A stretch of DNA of 64,000 nt, taken from NCBI RefSeq assembly GCF_037176765.1, contig NC_090022.1:175606117-175670116 (forward strand), read 5' to 3'. Position 1 is the stretch's first letter, and every line of letters begins with the position of its first letter. Source of the stretch: Anolis sagrei. Lineage: Eukaryota > Chordata > Lepidosauria > Squamata > Anolidae. The position numbers and the translations under genes are program-made. Below the pieces are notes generated by a model. That model was given only the letters and a program-made list of their open reading frames with translations, was not told the origin of the DNA and did not search any database. Below are positions 20,226 to 32,900 of the stretch, in pieces.

Positions 20226-21655
20226 TCAGCAGGGAGCTTTGAGATGGTTGAACAGAAGCTTTCTGAAGCTCTTACCACCTATTACAGGGAAAACCAGCTG
20301 ATCCCTAAACCATCTAAAACACAGACATGTGCTGTTCACCTTAAGAACAGACAAGCATCCCGAGCTCTGAGGATCACTTGGGAAGGAATCCCACTGGAGG
20401 ATTGCAGCACACCCAAATACTTGGGAGTCACTCTGGACCATGCTCTGACCTACAAGAAGCACTGCCTGAATATCAAGCAAAAAGTGGGTGCTAGAAACAA
20501 TATCATATGAAAGCTAAATGGCACAACCTGGGGATCACAACCAGACACAGTGAAGACATCTGCCCTTGCGCTATGTTACTCTGCTGCTGGGTGTGCATGC
20601 CCAGTGTGGAACACATCTCACCACACTAAAACAGTAGATGTGGCTCTTAATGAGCCATGCCACATTATCACAGGGTGTCTGCGCCCTACACCCAGGGGCG
20701 GCTCAACCCATTACGCAAAGTAAGCATTTGCAGTATAGTTGATTTTGCCCAGGGGCACTCTTGAGGCGCTCTTGGGGGGAAAATAGACCTTGACATATGT
20801 GAGTTGCAGTTACTGGGATGTATAGTTCATGTATAGTACAATCAAAGAGCATTCTGAAATCCACCAATGATGGGATTGAATCAAATATGGCACACAGAAC
20901 TCCCACAACGAACAGAAAATATATATCAGACCCCAAAATATATATCAGACCCCAAAATATATATATCAGACCCCAAAATAATGTTTGCTTACCATTGAAA
21001 ATTACCTAGGGCCACCTCTGCCTACACTACTGGAGAAATTACACCGTATAGCCGGTATTGCACCACCGGACATCCGCTGGGAAGTAGCAGCCAATAGTGA
21101 AAGGACCAACGCAGTGACATCTCCAGCTCATCCCCTGTTTGGGTATCAGCCAGCACGTCAACGACTTAAATCAAGAAATAGTTTTCTAAGATCTACAGAG
21201 ACACTCGCTGGAACACCTCAGCAAGCGAGAGTCCAAAAGTGGCAGGCTCAAACCCAGAACCTCAACCAATGGCTGATGCCAAATGAGAGACTCCCCCCTG
21301 GGCACACAGAAAACTGGACGACTTGGAAGGCGCTGAACAGACTGCACTCTGGCACCACAAGATGCAGAGCCAATCTTGAGAAATGGGCTACAAAGTGGAG
21401 TCCACGACATGCGAGTGTGGAGAAGAGCAAACCACTGACCAGCTGCTGCAATGCAACCTGAGCCCTGCCACATGCACAATGGAGGACCTTCTTATAGTAA
21501 CACCAGAGGCACTCCAAGTGGCCAGCTACTGGTCAAAGAACATTTAATCAACTGCCAAGCTTGCAAACTTTGTGTTTTGTCTGTTCGTTTGTTTGTTTTG
21601 TTAAAAATGTAATACAACTGTCTGGTTGCTCCTGACACGATAAATAAATAAATCA
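20226..21655 (+). mobile_element. LINE 3' fragment (I/Jockey-superfamily type, possibly Vingi), split by a MITE
   Basis: Frames encode NQLIPKPSKTQTCAVHLKN, PKYLGVTLDHALTYKKH and the same downstream motifs as the 4690 copy. An (AAAT)n tail ends it. The MITE at 20693-21020 interrupts it. Confidence 0.75.
20693..21020. mobile_element. hAT-like MITE (CAGGGGCGG...CCACCTCTG)
   Basis: CCTACACC/CCTACACT duplications lie at 20685-20692 and 21021-21028. It holds three tandem copies of atatatcagaccccaaaat near 20925-20982. A related piece lies at about 32030-32155. Confidence 0.65.
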
Positions 21656-21666
21656 CCTCAGCCTGA

Positions 21667-21796
21667 GGTCCCTTCCACACAGCTGAATAAAGTCTCACGC
21701 TATCTGCTTTGAACTGGAATGTATGGCAGTGTGGACCCCGATAACCCAGTTCAAAGCAAATATTGTGGGATTTTCTGCCTTGATATTCTGGGTTAG
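21667..21796. mobile_element. Palindromic MITE, family B
   Basis: It has the ggtcccttccacacagctg end and the middle seen at 16835. Confidence 0.6.
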
Positions 21797-21944
21797 GCCC
21801 CTGAGTCAGTCCTTTTTCGTTCTTCATATTGTCCTCTCTTTCCTCACTAATCTAAGAGCAACCACAAATATATGCATATACACGCACAAAACACATACAC
21901 AGGAAGAAGGAAGGAGAGAAAAAGGGAGAGAAGGAGGGTAGGAG

Positions 21945-22558
21945 TCCTCATGGACAACAAGTTAAACAGGAGCCAACAATGTGATGTGGCAGCAAAAAAA
22001 GCCAATGGGATTTTGGCCTCCATCAATAGTATAGTGTCTAGATCTAGGGAAGTCATGCTACCCCTCTATTCTGCTTTGGTTAGACCACACCTGGAATATT
22101 GACAAGCTGGAATGTGTTCAGAGGAGAGCGACTAAAATGATCAAGGGTCTGGAGAACAAGCCCTATGAGGAGCGGCTTAAGGAGATGGGCATGTTTAGCC
22201 TGAAGAAGAGAAGGCTGAGAGGAGATATGATAGCCATGTATAAATATGTGAGAGAAAGCCACGGGGAGGAGGGAGCAAACTTGTTTACTGTTTCCATCGA
22301 GATTAGGACGCGGAACAATGGCTTCAAACTACAAGAAAGGAGATTCCATCTGAACATGAGGAAGAACTTCCTGACTGTGAGAGCCGTTCAGCAGTGGAAC
22401 TCTCTGCCCAGAATGTGGTGGAGGCTCCTTCTTTGGAAGCTTTTAAACAGGCTGGATGGGCATCTGTCAGGGGTGATTTGAATGCAATATTCCTGATTCT
22501 TGGCAGGAGGTTGGACTGGATGGCCCATGAGGTCTCTTCCAACTCTATGATTCTATGA
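21945..22558 (+). mobile_element. CR1-clade LINE 3' end
   Basis: Frames encode [36 protein letters not shown] and the LDGHLSG end, with the tail ctatgattctatg. A deletion and frame changes make it non-functional. Confidence 0.85.
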
Positions 22559-22594
22559 AAAACCATCGTGAAAAGTAATAAAAAGGCAAGGTGC

Positions 22595-22822
22595 TGCATA
22601 TGGGATATTTTTATTTGTGAGGGAGAGAAATGGGACCCAAATTGGGTCTGCACCATGCCTACATGTTTCTTTTCAGATTGACCCAGCCGAGTGGGTTCAA
22701 ATGGAGGACAGTAGAAACTGAAGATCCGTTCCGGTTTGCTATCCAGATCTGGGGAATCAGAATGTATCTGTGTTTAGAGATACACACCATGAATGCATGT
22801 CAAAAGAGAGTGGGAAAGTGGG
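22595..22822 (-). terminator. FAM107-like 3' UTR with poly(A) signal
   Basis: AATAAA on the - strand lies at 22615-22610, about 210 nt after the stop. A CR1 tail on the opposite strand abuts it, ending at about 22558. Confidence 0.6.
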
Positions 22823-23104
22823 TCATGTGTCAGCAAGCGAATCCTGAGAAGGTGCTGAGGCTTCTGGGGAGCCTTGAAGCATTGGGGTTTCATCCTCAAG
22901 GGCTCCGTCGGACTGTGAAGTCAGGATCCTTAACAGCTTTCTGCTGATGAGATGAGACCGGAGGAACGGATTGGATGTTGAGGAAGAGGTTTCATGCTGG
23001 GGAGGGGGATCCTGCATGCATTGTGTTCTTCGTAGGTTTTCCCGGACCCGGATGAACTCTGGCTGGTTCAGCACTGTATCACCTGTTGCTTCCTGTTGAT
23101 GATG
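22823..23104 (-). CDS. FAM107-like exon 4 (terminal)
   Basis: The acceptor is tttttag and the stop TGA is at 22825-22823. The exon encodes [12 protein letters not shown] and then a Ser/Pro-rich tail with no recognised domain. Confidence 0.88.
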   Translation of the reverse strand, partial: HHQQEATGDTVLNQPEFIRVRENLRRTQCMQDPPPQHETSSSTSNPFLRSHLISRKLLRILTSQSDGALEDETPMLQGSPEASAPSQDSLADT

Positions 23105-24777
23105 CTAAAAACAAAACACACCCCACAAAACAGAGTTATGGCATTTTGGAAGAATCCGCATACAATAAATTGCTACTTGTAGTGAAATTGCTGCTCTATG
23201 TTTACATGTGGCAGATAGGAAAGAATAGGTACAGACAGGATAGCAACAGCAGAGATAGGATTCATTTGCATATGTGAAGCCAATTGGTAATATGCAGATT
23301 AGCGTAGGCCCAGGATTTGAAAAGGCTGCTAGGCCCAACATGACAGTTGGAGAGAACATTCCAAAGGGGTGGAGCCAAGGTTCTGAAAGAGGCAGAGTGA
23401 GAGAGTTTGAAAATGACAGGAATCTGTGTGTGAAGAGGAGAGTTGGTTTTTGCCTGGTAGAAATAAGCAATTATGAAGATGTGTTAAATACTTCTGATAT
23501 AGAGAAGCAGTTAGTTAAATAGAGCTCGAGTTTTAAGGAACATAAAGAAGGATAGTGTTGCCTGAGTCAGAATATAATTCAGCCAAGAGTAAAGCAAGTA
23601 ACATGTCTGTGAATGTGAAACACTGAAAGTTTATTCAGAAAAGTAAACCAAGTAAATTATACTGACTGTAAGCCTCAAGATTGCAACAAAACACAAATGT
23701 AACCACAAGCATTGGAGCCAGAAGTTATAAATAAACTGTGTTACTTAGTTATATACAAGAGTGTTTCATTGCCTTTGACTTAAAGCACAAAGGTTTAACA
23801 GCACACAGAAAGTCCCAGCCAATATAAAAGAAGAAACTGAATCAGTACAAGGCAGCAAAGATGTTTTTAATAAGAAAATAGTCTCTCTCCTTCGCCACAC
23901 TACTCTTGCTCACGTCAATAGCCTTGTGATAGACAGAACCATCCCTGGCATTAGAAAGAATAAAAAGGCCATCCTGGACAAAATATTTGGGGTGTCATGA
24001 AAGAAAATTTTAGTTTGGTTCCAGGATCTCTTGTGGATCCCAAAATGCGCAAATCTTATAAGTAATGCCATCGCAATAAGTATCGTATATTCCGGGGTAT
24101 AAAACGACTGGGTATATAAGACGACCCTCCAACTTTTCCAGTTAAAATATAGAGTTTGGGATATACTTGCTGTATAAGACCACCCCTCTTCCAATGCACA
24201 CCAAATAACATTTTTTTAAAAAAAACAAATCAGATTTTAATTCAATATGGTGTTTTTAATTCAAATGCTTATGACATGAGAGGGACATTGTACATTACAG
24301 TGTACATTACAGTTGCTCTTCCTCCCTTGAATTTCATTTACACTCAGCGTCCTTTACAGTATGCTGGCAATAAGTTAAAATGGACAGTTGCATTAAATAA
24401 TTTTCATTTAAAACAATTAAAAAACCAGCCGAAATAAAGTGTCATATCAGTTCCCTTTTGCCTTCTCTCAGGCTTCTATTGACACAGCCTAAAATGGCTT
24501 TGGCCTTTTTAGCTGCAGCAACACACTATTGGCTCGTGGTTGATGAATATTCCTTTCATAGAATCCTAAAGTTGGGAGGGACCTCTAAAGGCCATTTAGT
24601 CCAATCCCCTTCATTCTGCCGTCATGTAGGGAAAGCACAATCAAAGACAAATGGCTATCCAGCCTTAATATTAATAGTTTAAGGGAGCTCTGAAGGCCAT
24701 CTAGTCCAACTCCTTTCATTTTGCCGACATGTAGGGAAAGCACAATCAAAGCACCCCTGACAGATGGCCATCCAGCC

Positions 24778-24825
<48 letters not shown>

Positions 24826-24929
24826 GAATTGGAAGGGAACTCTAAAATCCATCTAGTCAAACCCCATTCATTCTGCCTTTATGTAGGGAAAGCACAACCA
24901 AAGCACCCCTGACAGATAACCATCCAGCC

Positions 24930-24973
<44 letters not shown>

Positions 24974-25072
24974 TGGAAGGGATCTCTAAAGGCCATCTAG
25001 CCCAACCCCCTTCATTCTGCTTCATACAGTGAAAGCACAATCAGAGCACCCCTGACAGATGGCCATCCAGCC

Positions 25073-25114
<42 letters not shown>

Positions 25115-25335
25115 GAGTTGGAAGGGAGCACTAAAGGCCATCTAGTCAAACGCCCATCATTCTGCCTTTATGTAGGGAAAGCACAAAGCACCCCCGACAG
25201 ATGGCTATCCAGCCTTAATATTAACATTAATAATAATAATAATAATAATAAGGGATCTCTAAAGCCCAACCCCCTTCATTCTGCTTCATACAGTGAAAGC
25301 ACAATCAAAGCACCCTGATAGATGGCCATCCAGCC

Positions 25336-25368
<33 letters not shown>

Positions 25369-25542
25369 GTAATAGTAATAATAATAATAATAATAATAGA
25401 GTTGGAAGGGAGCTCTAAAGGCCATCTAGTAAAACCCTCTTAATTCTGCCTTTAAGTAGGGAAAGCACAACCAAAGCACCCCTGACAGATGGCCATCCAG
25501 ACTTAATACTACAGCTGCTGCTACAACTACTACTACTACTAC

Positions 25543-25577
<35 letters not shown>

Positions 25578-28500
25578 GAGTTGGAAGGGGGCTCTAAAGG
25601 CCATCTAGTCCAACCCCCTTCTGTCTTCATGCAACAAAAGCACAACGTATGGTACCTCCTGAGCCTGGAAGTCAGTCTGTCACGCTGCTTCCCTCCTTCC
25701 TGGGCCCAAACTTTTTTTAATCTATGGATGTTTCCGTCTGTAGATGCAGAACCCATAGATACAAAGGGTCAACTGTATTGGCTATTCGTTCTTGGCTATT
25801 GCATTATTTTTACTGCAAGGTGTCAGAAGACACACTTGTTGCAGCTTGTCCCTTAGAAATCAGAGTAGCTTAGATGATTTGGGGCACTGTGACGAGCTTG
25901 GTGTGTTTGGAAGGGAGAATACAATGTGGTGTCACATGCTCTGTCTCAGGCAGCAAAATATGTTGGTCTGGCTCTAGTCTCAAGAGGTAGGGCTTACCTG
26001 TTCCCTTCTCTGCTGCCATCGCAGAAGTTCCTGCTCCAGAGGCGATTGTTCCAAGCTGCTTTCTGTACCTTCACGACGCCGGTTTCGGTGCTCTAAAACC
26101 TGGAGCAACTCTGGTTTGGAACGAAGGCTGAGGCCTCTGAGAGGGGAGAGTTAAAAAGGAAATATGGCAAAATTGCCCCATTGCCCATCCTCATTATCTT
26201 GTTCTTAATCATGGCTGTGACAAACAACCTCCTGTGCCGATGCAAAGGCACAAGTTCAGAACATGCCTGATCCTTACAAAGAGGGAGGATGTAATTCAAT
26301 GTTGCGAAGGGTAATATAATATTCTTAATCTACATCTACCTCGCAGTATTATTGCAGAGAAGTTAATATTGCAAAGTCGTCAATAGAAGAACCTAGAAAT
26401 CCCTAGAGTAGTCCACACTCTGGTTACATCCCGTTTAGACTACCGCAATGCTCTCTACGTGGGGTTGCCTTTGAAGACGGCCCGGAAGCTCCAACTAGTC
26501 CAACGCTCGGCAGCCATGATACTAACAGGAGCGGAGCGCAGGGAGCATACAACTCCCTTGCTGCACCAGCTCCACTGGTTGCTGATTTGCTACCGGGCTC
26601 AATTCAAAGTGCTGGCGTTGGCCTATAAAGCCCTAAACGGTTCTGGCCCAAGCTACCTATCCGAACGTATCTCTGCCTATGAACCCACCAGGACTCTAAG
26701 ATCTTCTGGAGAGGTCCTGCTCTCGATCCCGCCTGCATCGCAAGCACGGCTGGCAGGGACTAGGGACAGGGCCTTCTCTGTGGTGGCCCCTTGGCTGTGG
26801 AACACCCTTCCCAGGGGCATTAGATCAGCCCCTTCGTTAATGGTGTTTCGAAGAAAACTAAAAACCTGGCAGTTTGAACAGGCGTTCAGATAAATAGTGC
26901 AATTGAACGATGAATATAGGAAACGGAATTATGGATGACGAATTGGATCACGATTTTAGTTACGAGACGTTAATGTGTGTTATTGATGTGTCATTATTTT
27001 GTATATTATGCTGTTAATGGTTTTAAATATTGTATGTTGTACAATTGACTTTTTTGCTCTTGTTGTGAACCGCGTTGAGTCGCCTACGGGCTGAGAAACT
27101 GCGGTATACAAGCAAAGTAAATAATTAATTAATTAATTAATAAATAGAGCTGCTCTCTTGGGTAAAACAATACCATGTTTTTAATATTGTGGCTTTCCCA
27201 TCTTTTTGGTGGTCCTGTGCCCCTAACCCCAGTGAAATTGACAGGCTGGCTGTACTCCTTCACACAAAATATTCTCTCCAAATGGAAAAAAACTAATGTG
27301 TCCAGGAGAAAGGTTTCTGGTGTGTCTGTACCTTTGACATATTCAAAGAAGTGGGATATATTTGACATACTCAAATTAATATTAACATAACTCAAAAACC
27401 ACTGGATGAATTGCCGCCAAATTTGGACACAAGACACCTACTAACAACCCAAGGAGTGACGATCACTAAAAAAATCGAGCTTGTCATTTGGGAGTTGTAG
27501 TTGCTGGGATTTATAGTTCACCTACAATCAAAGCACTGGGATTGTGGCGCAGCTGGCTGAGTGTCAGCTGCATTAAGATCACTCTGACCAAAAAGGTCAT
27601 GAGTTCGAAGCCAGCCTGGGTTGGAGTGGGTTTCCAACCAATTGTATGTAGCCTGTTGTCGACCTTTGCAACCCGAAAGACAGTTCCATCTGTCAAGTAG
27701 GAAAATAAGGTACCACTTAAAGTGTGGGGAGGCTAAATTAACTGATTTATGAGGCCATAAAGAAGACTCCAGCAAAGCATTCCAGCGGGGAAGCATGCAG
27801 GGAATGCGGAAGTGCTTCATCAGCGTCGCAGATGGACGATGAAAGCAACAGCTCCCCTGGCGGCCAGAAAAAAGTTAAATAGCCTCTGTGTATGTCTGTA
27901 TATGTTTGTATGTCAAAAATTGGCATTGAATGTTTGCCATATATGTGTACACTGTAATCCGCCCTGAGTCCCCTGCGGGGTGAGAAGGGCGGAATATAAA
28001 AGCTGTAAATAAATAATAAATAAATAAAGAGCATTCTGAACTCCACCAACGATGGAATTGAACCAAATGTGGCACACAGGACTCCCATGACCAACAGAAG
28101 GGTTTGGTGGGCACTGACCTTACAAGGGTTTGGTGGGAATTGACCTTAAGTTTGGGAGTTGTAGTTCACCTACATCCAGAGACCACTGTGGACTCAAACA
28201 ATGATGGATCTAAACCAAACTTGGCACAAATATTCCATATGCCCAAATATGAACACAGATGGAGTTTGGGGGAAATAGACCTTGACATTTGGGAGTTGTA
28301 ATTACTGGGATTTATAGTTCACCTACAATCAAAGAGCATGCTGAACCCCACCAACGACAGATTTGGGACAAACTTCCCACATAGAACCCCCATGACCAAC
28401 AGAAAATACTTAAGGCCATCCAGTCCAACTCCCTTCACCAGGGCAAGAAAACGTAATCAAAACCCTCCTGACAAAGAGCCATCCAGCCGTAGATATAGAT

Positions 28501-28759
28501 ATATACGATTCACACACAGAGAGATATGGTATCATAGATTTGAAAGGGACCCCTAAAGAAGGACAATTATATGTTGCCTATTCCAGAGTAGGCAAACCAG
28601 ACAATCTCCAAATCAACACTGACAAAGAAACAGCAATAAATACTGTTTACCCACAAGCATAAAGAAATTACATATATTAGAAACCAACACTTTCTCGTTA
28701 ATTTATTTTCCAGATCACCAGCCTGGGCCACAGCAACGCATGGCAGGGGATAGCTAGGG

Positions 28760-28805
<46 letters not shown>

Positions 28806-29008
28806 GATAGAGAGATGAGAGACATATTTGAATATTTGACATATTCAAAGAAGCCCTGAGTCTCCTTGGGGAGATGGTGGCAGGGTATAAATAAAGTATT
28901 ATTATTATGGGTTGTTGTAGGTTTTTTTCGGGCTACATGGCCATGGTCTAGAGGCATTCTCTCCTGACGTTTCACCTGCATCTATGGCAAGCATCCTCAG
29001 AGGTTGTG

Positions 29009-29051
<43 letters not shown>

Positions 29052-29915
29052 GTGGGATGTTTATAAAAAAAAGAACCCATGAGGATGGGGAAATGAAACC
29101 TGTCATTTCTCTCATTTCATTTTTGTTTTAATTTTTCTCCCAGGACTGGGGCTCAAAGTGGGTTATAATCAGACAAAAATTATTTTAAAAAGAGGTACAA
29201 CCAAAACCATAATCGGTTGTGACACAATTAAATTGATTATCATTTTAAAACAATAAAGACATGTATCACAGTGTTTTTTGACATTTAAATGGCTATCGCA
29301 TGTCCGTAGCAGAGTTGTTTAAAAAGGACACTGCACGACATGAGACAAAGGAGAAGGAAGATAATATACTAGGTTTTTCCTGCCTTCTCCATGTGTTCCT
29401 CCTTTCATAAAATATATAAAGTAGCTCCTGGCACCAATGTGAATAAAAGAAGTGCAAAAATGTCCAGTGTTGTTATATGCCATCATATCTGGTCTTACTT
29501 GCTCCAAGAAAGAGGCCGGAGACTGAGATCTCTGAAAAACTGCCTCTGCTCCGTCTGGTGGGGAGAGGGGCAGGCAGAGGAGGGAGAAAGTTGACACCCA
29601 ACCAGCCCGGGATGTGAATCAAGTTACAGAGAGATTCCTGAGCAGCAAAATCATTCAAAACCTTCAGCCAAGAGAGGTGGGTGGAGTTGAGAAAACTCTA
29701 CTATGCCTTTTCCCTATTAATTCATAGCAGGAGTGACATGGACAGTGAATAGTGTTGTGAAAAATCCAGGCACTCACATGTAGTAGTTAATAGTGCTGTA
29801 TTGTTTACAAGTGAAGTTTACATATGTGTGAGTGTTTACGCACATACAAGCAAAAACACATATTTATGTGTTATCCTGAGTCCCCCAATGGGGTGAGAAG
29901 AGCGAGGTATAAATG

Positions 29916-29962
<47 letters not shown>

Positions 29963-32900
29963 AGATCCCAAGTGTAGACTCTGCAAGGAAGCAGATGAAA
30001 CAATAGATCACATCCTCAGCTGCTGCAAGAAGATCGTGCAGACAGACTACAAGCAAAGGCACAACACCGTTGCTCAGATGATTCATTGGAACTTGTGCCA
30101 CAAATACCATCTGCCTGTGACAAAGAACTGGTGGGATCACAAGCCGGAAAAAGTTACAGAGAATGAACACATCAAGTTACTCTGAGACTTCTGGATTTAG
30201 ACAGACAGAGTTTTGGAGCACAATACTCCTGACCTCATGATCGTGTCAATACTCCTGACTTCATGATCATGTTATTCCATGGTATGTCCAGGTAACTTAC
30301 ATACTATGGCCTAACTTTATACGTACTGGTGGCAGTGTAATTCTAACTCGTGCTATCAAAGGTTCATTGATGACCATATCTAAGAAACTCGAGATGCCGT
30401 CTATAAAATGCAATTTCCTGAATCAGCACCTCAAATAACCCAAGAAACAGGTCTGAAAGGCAAGATGCCAAGAAAAAAAAAGTTTCTTGTTGGGTTGTGT
30501 TATAAATGCTCCCTGGTCATTCCTACTTAATGGTCTCAACCCTGTCTCATTTTTCTCTCGTATTATGTGTACATACACTATTTATACAGTCCTGTAACTG
30601 ACTTATATTTCAAGAATCCTGCTGACATCTTTCCTGGCTGAATTCTCCCCCAATCCTTGAAGTACAAAAGACCAGAAAAAATCAAAGAACTATTCTTAAC
30701 ATGCACAGAATTGCGCAAAAATAGCATGTGTGTACATGCCTTCAAGTCGCCTGTTGACTTAAAGCAATTCTATACATTTCCTTAAGGGTTTCTTAAGCAA
30801 GTGATTTTGCCAGTTCCTTCCTCTGAAATATAGCCCACTGCACCTCTATTCCAGAGGAGAGGGACTAAAATGGGTCTGGAGAACAAGCCCTATGAGGAGC
30901 GGCTTAAACAGCCGGGCATGTTTAGCTTTCAGAAGAGAAGGTTGAAAGGAGGCATGATGAAGGATCAAGAGGTGAGAAGAAGTCATAGGGCGGAGGGAGC
31001 AGGTTTGTTTTCTGCTGCCCTGGAGACTAGGACGCAGAACAATGGCATCAAACTACAGGCAAGGAGATTCCACCTGAACGTTAGGAAGAACTTCCTGGTT
31101 GTGAGAGAGAGCTGTTCAGATTGGAACTCTCTGCCCCAGAGTGTGGTGGAGGCTTCTTCTTTGGAGGCTTTTAAACAGAGGCTGGATGGCCATCTGTCGG
31201 GGGTGCTTTAGAATGCACTTTTCCTCCTTCTTGGCAGGGGGTTGGACTGGATGGCCCATGAGGTCTCTTCCAACTCTATGGTTCTATGATTCAATATATG
31301 TGTGTTATGGCGACAATTTTTATGCTTATATTTTGTTTTGTTAATCTTATGGTTATGTTGTTTTTTACTTTGTATATTTTGTGATGTTACCTGGGAACCG
31401 CTCTGAGTCCCCTCGGGGAGCTGGAGCAGGATATAAATAAAGTATTATTATTGTTGTTGTTGTTATTATTCTTCCTTAGCAGTCTCCCATCCAAGTGCTA
31501 ACCAAGGCTGACCCTGCTTAGCTATCAATATCAGGTAGGACCTGTTGCCTTTAGGGTATTTGGGCACCACAATATCATTGTTTTTTTCACTACAACAGAA
31601 CAATGCTGCAACTGTTTCTGGATTCCTTGATACATTCACCCCAGTGCTTACACTTCACAAATTCCAATTCTTTCTACGAATGTCATGAACACTTTGGTTA
31701 CTGAGGCTACAGCTCCATATTCCTAGGAATACATAGTACCCAAAGCAACATACTTCTGAACATAAATGTGTAGCTTTGCAAAGTTGGACCTTTCCTTCCC
31801 GCCGTTTGAAAGAACATTGTAATTTATTGCCTTCTGGAGCCAAATAGGTTGTTCATTCCAAGCATAACTCACATTCCATTCAACTGTATTTCTAGATGGA
31901 ATTTTATTTTTTTTTTCTGCATGGTATAACAACAGCAGCAGAAGTTTAAGCAGAACCATTTATGTTGCATAAGCCAAGAGGGCCCTTACAGGGGAATTCG
32001 ATCCTGCAGGGTTATAGTCATTATAGTGACAATGTTTATATAACTACAACTTGCATATGTCAAGGTCTATTTTCCCCCCAGAGCGCCTCAAGAGCACCCC
32101 TGGGCAAAATCAACTATACTGCAAATGCTTACTTTGCGTAATGGGTTGAGCCCTGCATCCAGGTACTACCCAATAGGCCTGGGTAACAACGCAAAAATTT
32201 GTTTCTAAAATCGTTTTGTAATTGGGGTTTTTTTTTTTGTTTCGATATTTAAAATAATTACAAAATTTTCCAAAAAAAAAGTTCGGTATTTACGAAATTT
32301 CGTAAATATTTACAAAACATTTTGTAAAGATGGCGCCCTTTTTTTTCAATATTTTTTCAATATTTTTTAAATTTAATTATTAATTTAGTAGAATAGGGAG
32401 GAGAAATTAAAATTATTATTAAGGAGGGAAGGCAGGCACTCACTCTGGCGGGCCCTCTAATCAAGGTGGTCAGTTGAAACATTCACACCTCGCTCCAGCA
32501 GACAAGAGTCCTTTGTCCCACCCTGGTCATTATTCCACATAAATATAAACCCTTTTTCCTACTTCCAACAGACCTCACTACCTCTGAGGATGCTTGCCAT
32601 AGATGCAGGCAAAACGTCAGGAGAGAATGCCTCGCTCGCCCCTCTCGCTCGCCGCTCGCTTGCCCCTCTCACTCGCCATAGATGCAGGCGAAAAGTCAGG
32701 AGAAAATGCCTCTAGGCCATGGCCATATGGCCTGAAAAAACCTACAACAACCCAATCAGGGACATCTAATCACCTCTCAACAAAAGATTGCTCCAGGCAC
32801 TGCCAGGCCATCAAATGCTAATCAAGGTGGTCAGTTGAAACATTCACACCTCGCTCCAGCAGACAAGAGTCCTTTGTCCCACCCTGGTCATTATTCCACA

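Noticed and set aside
24545-25625. Regular repeat-spacer pattern that might suggest a CRISPR array
   Set aside because: Units are CR1 ends separated by AAT runs in a vertebrate genome. Spacers are simple repeats and there are no cas genes.
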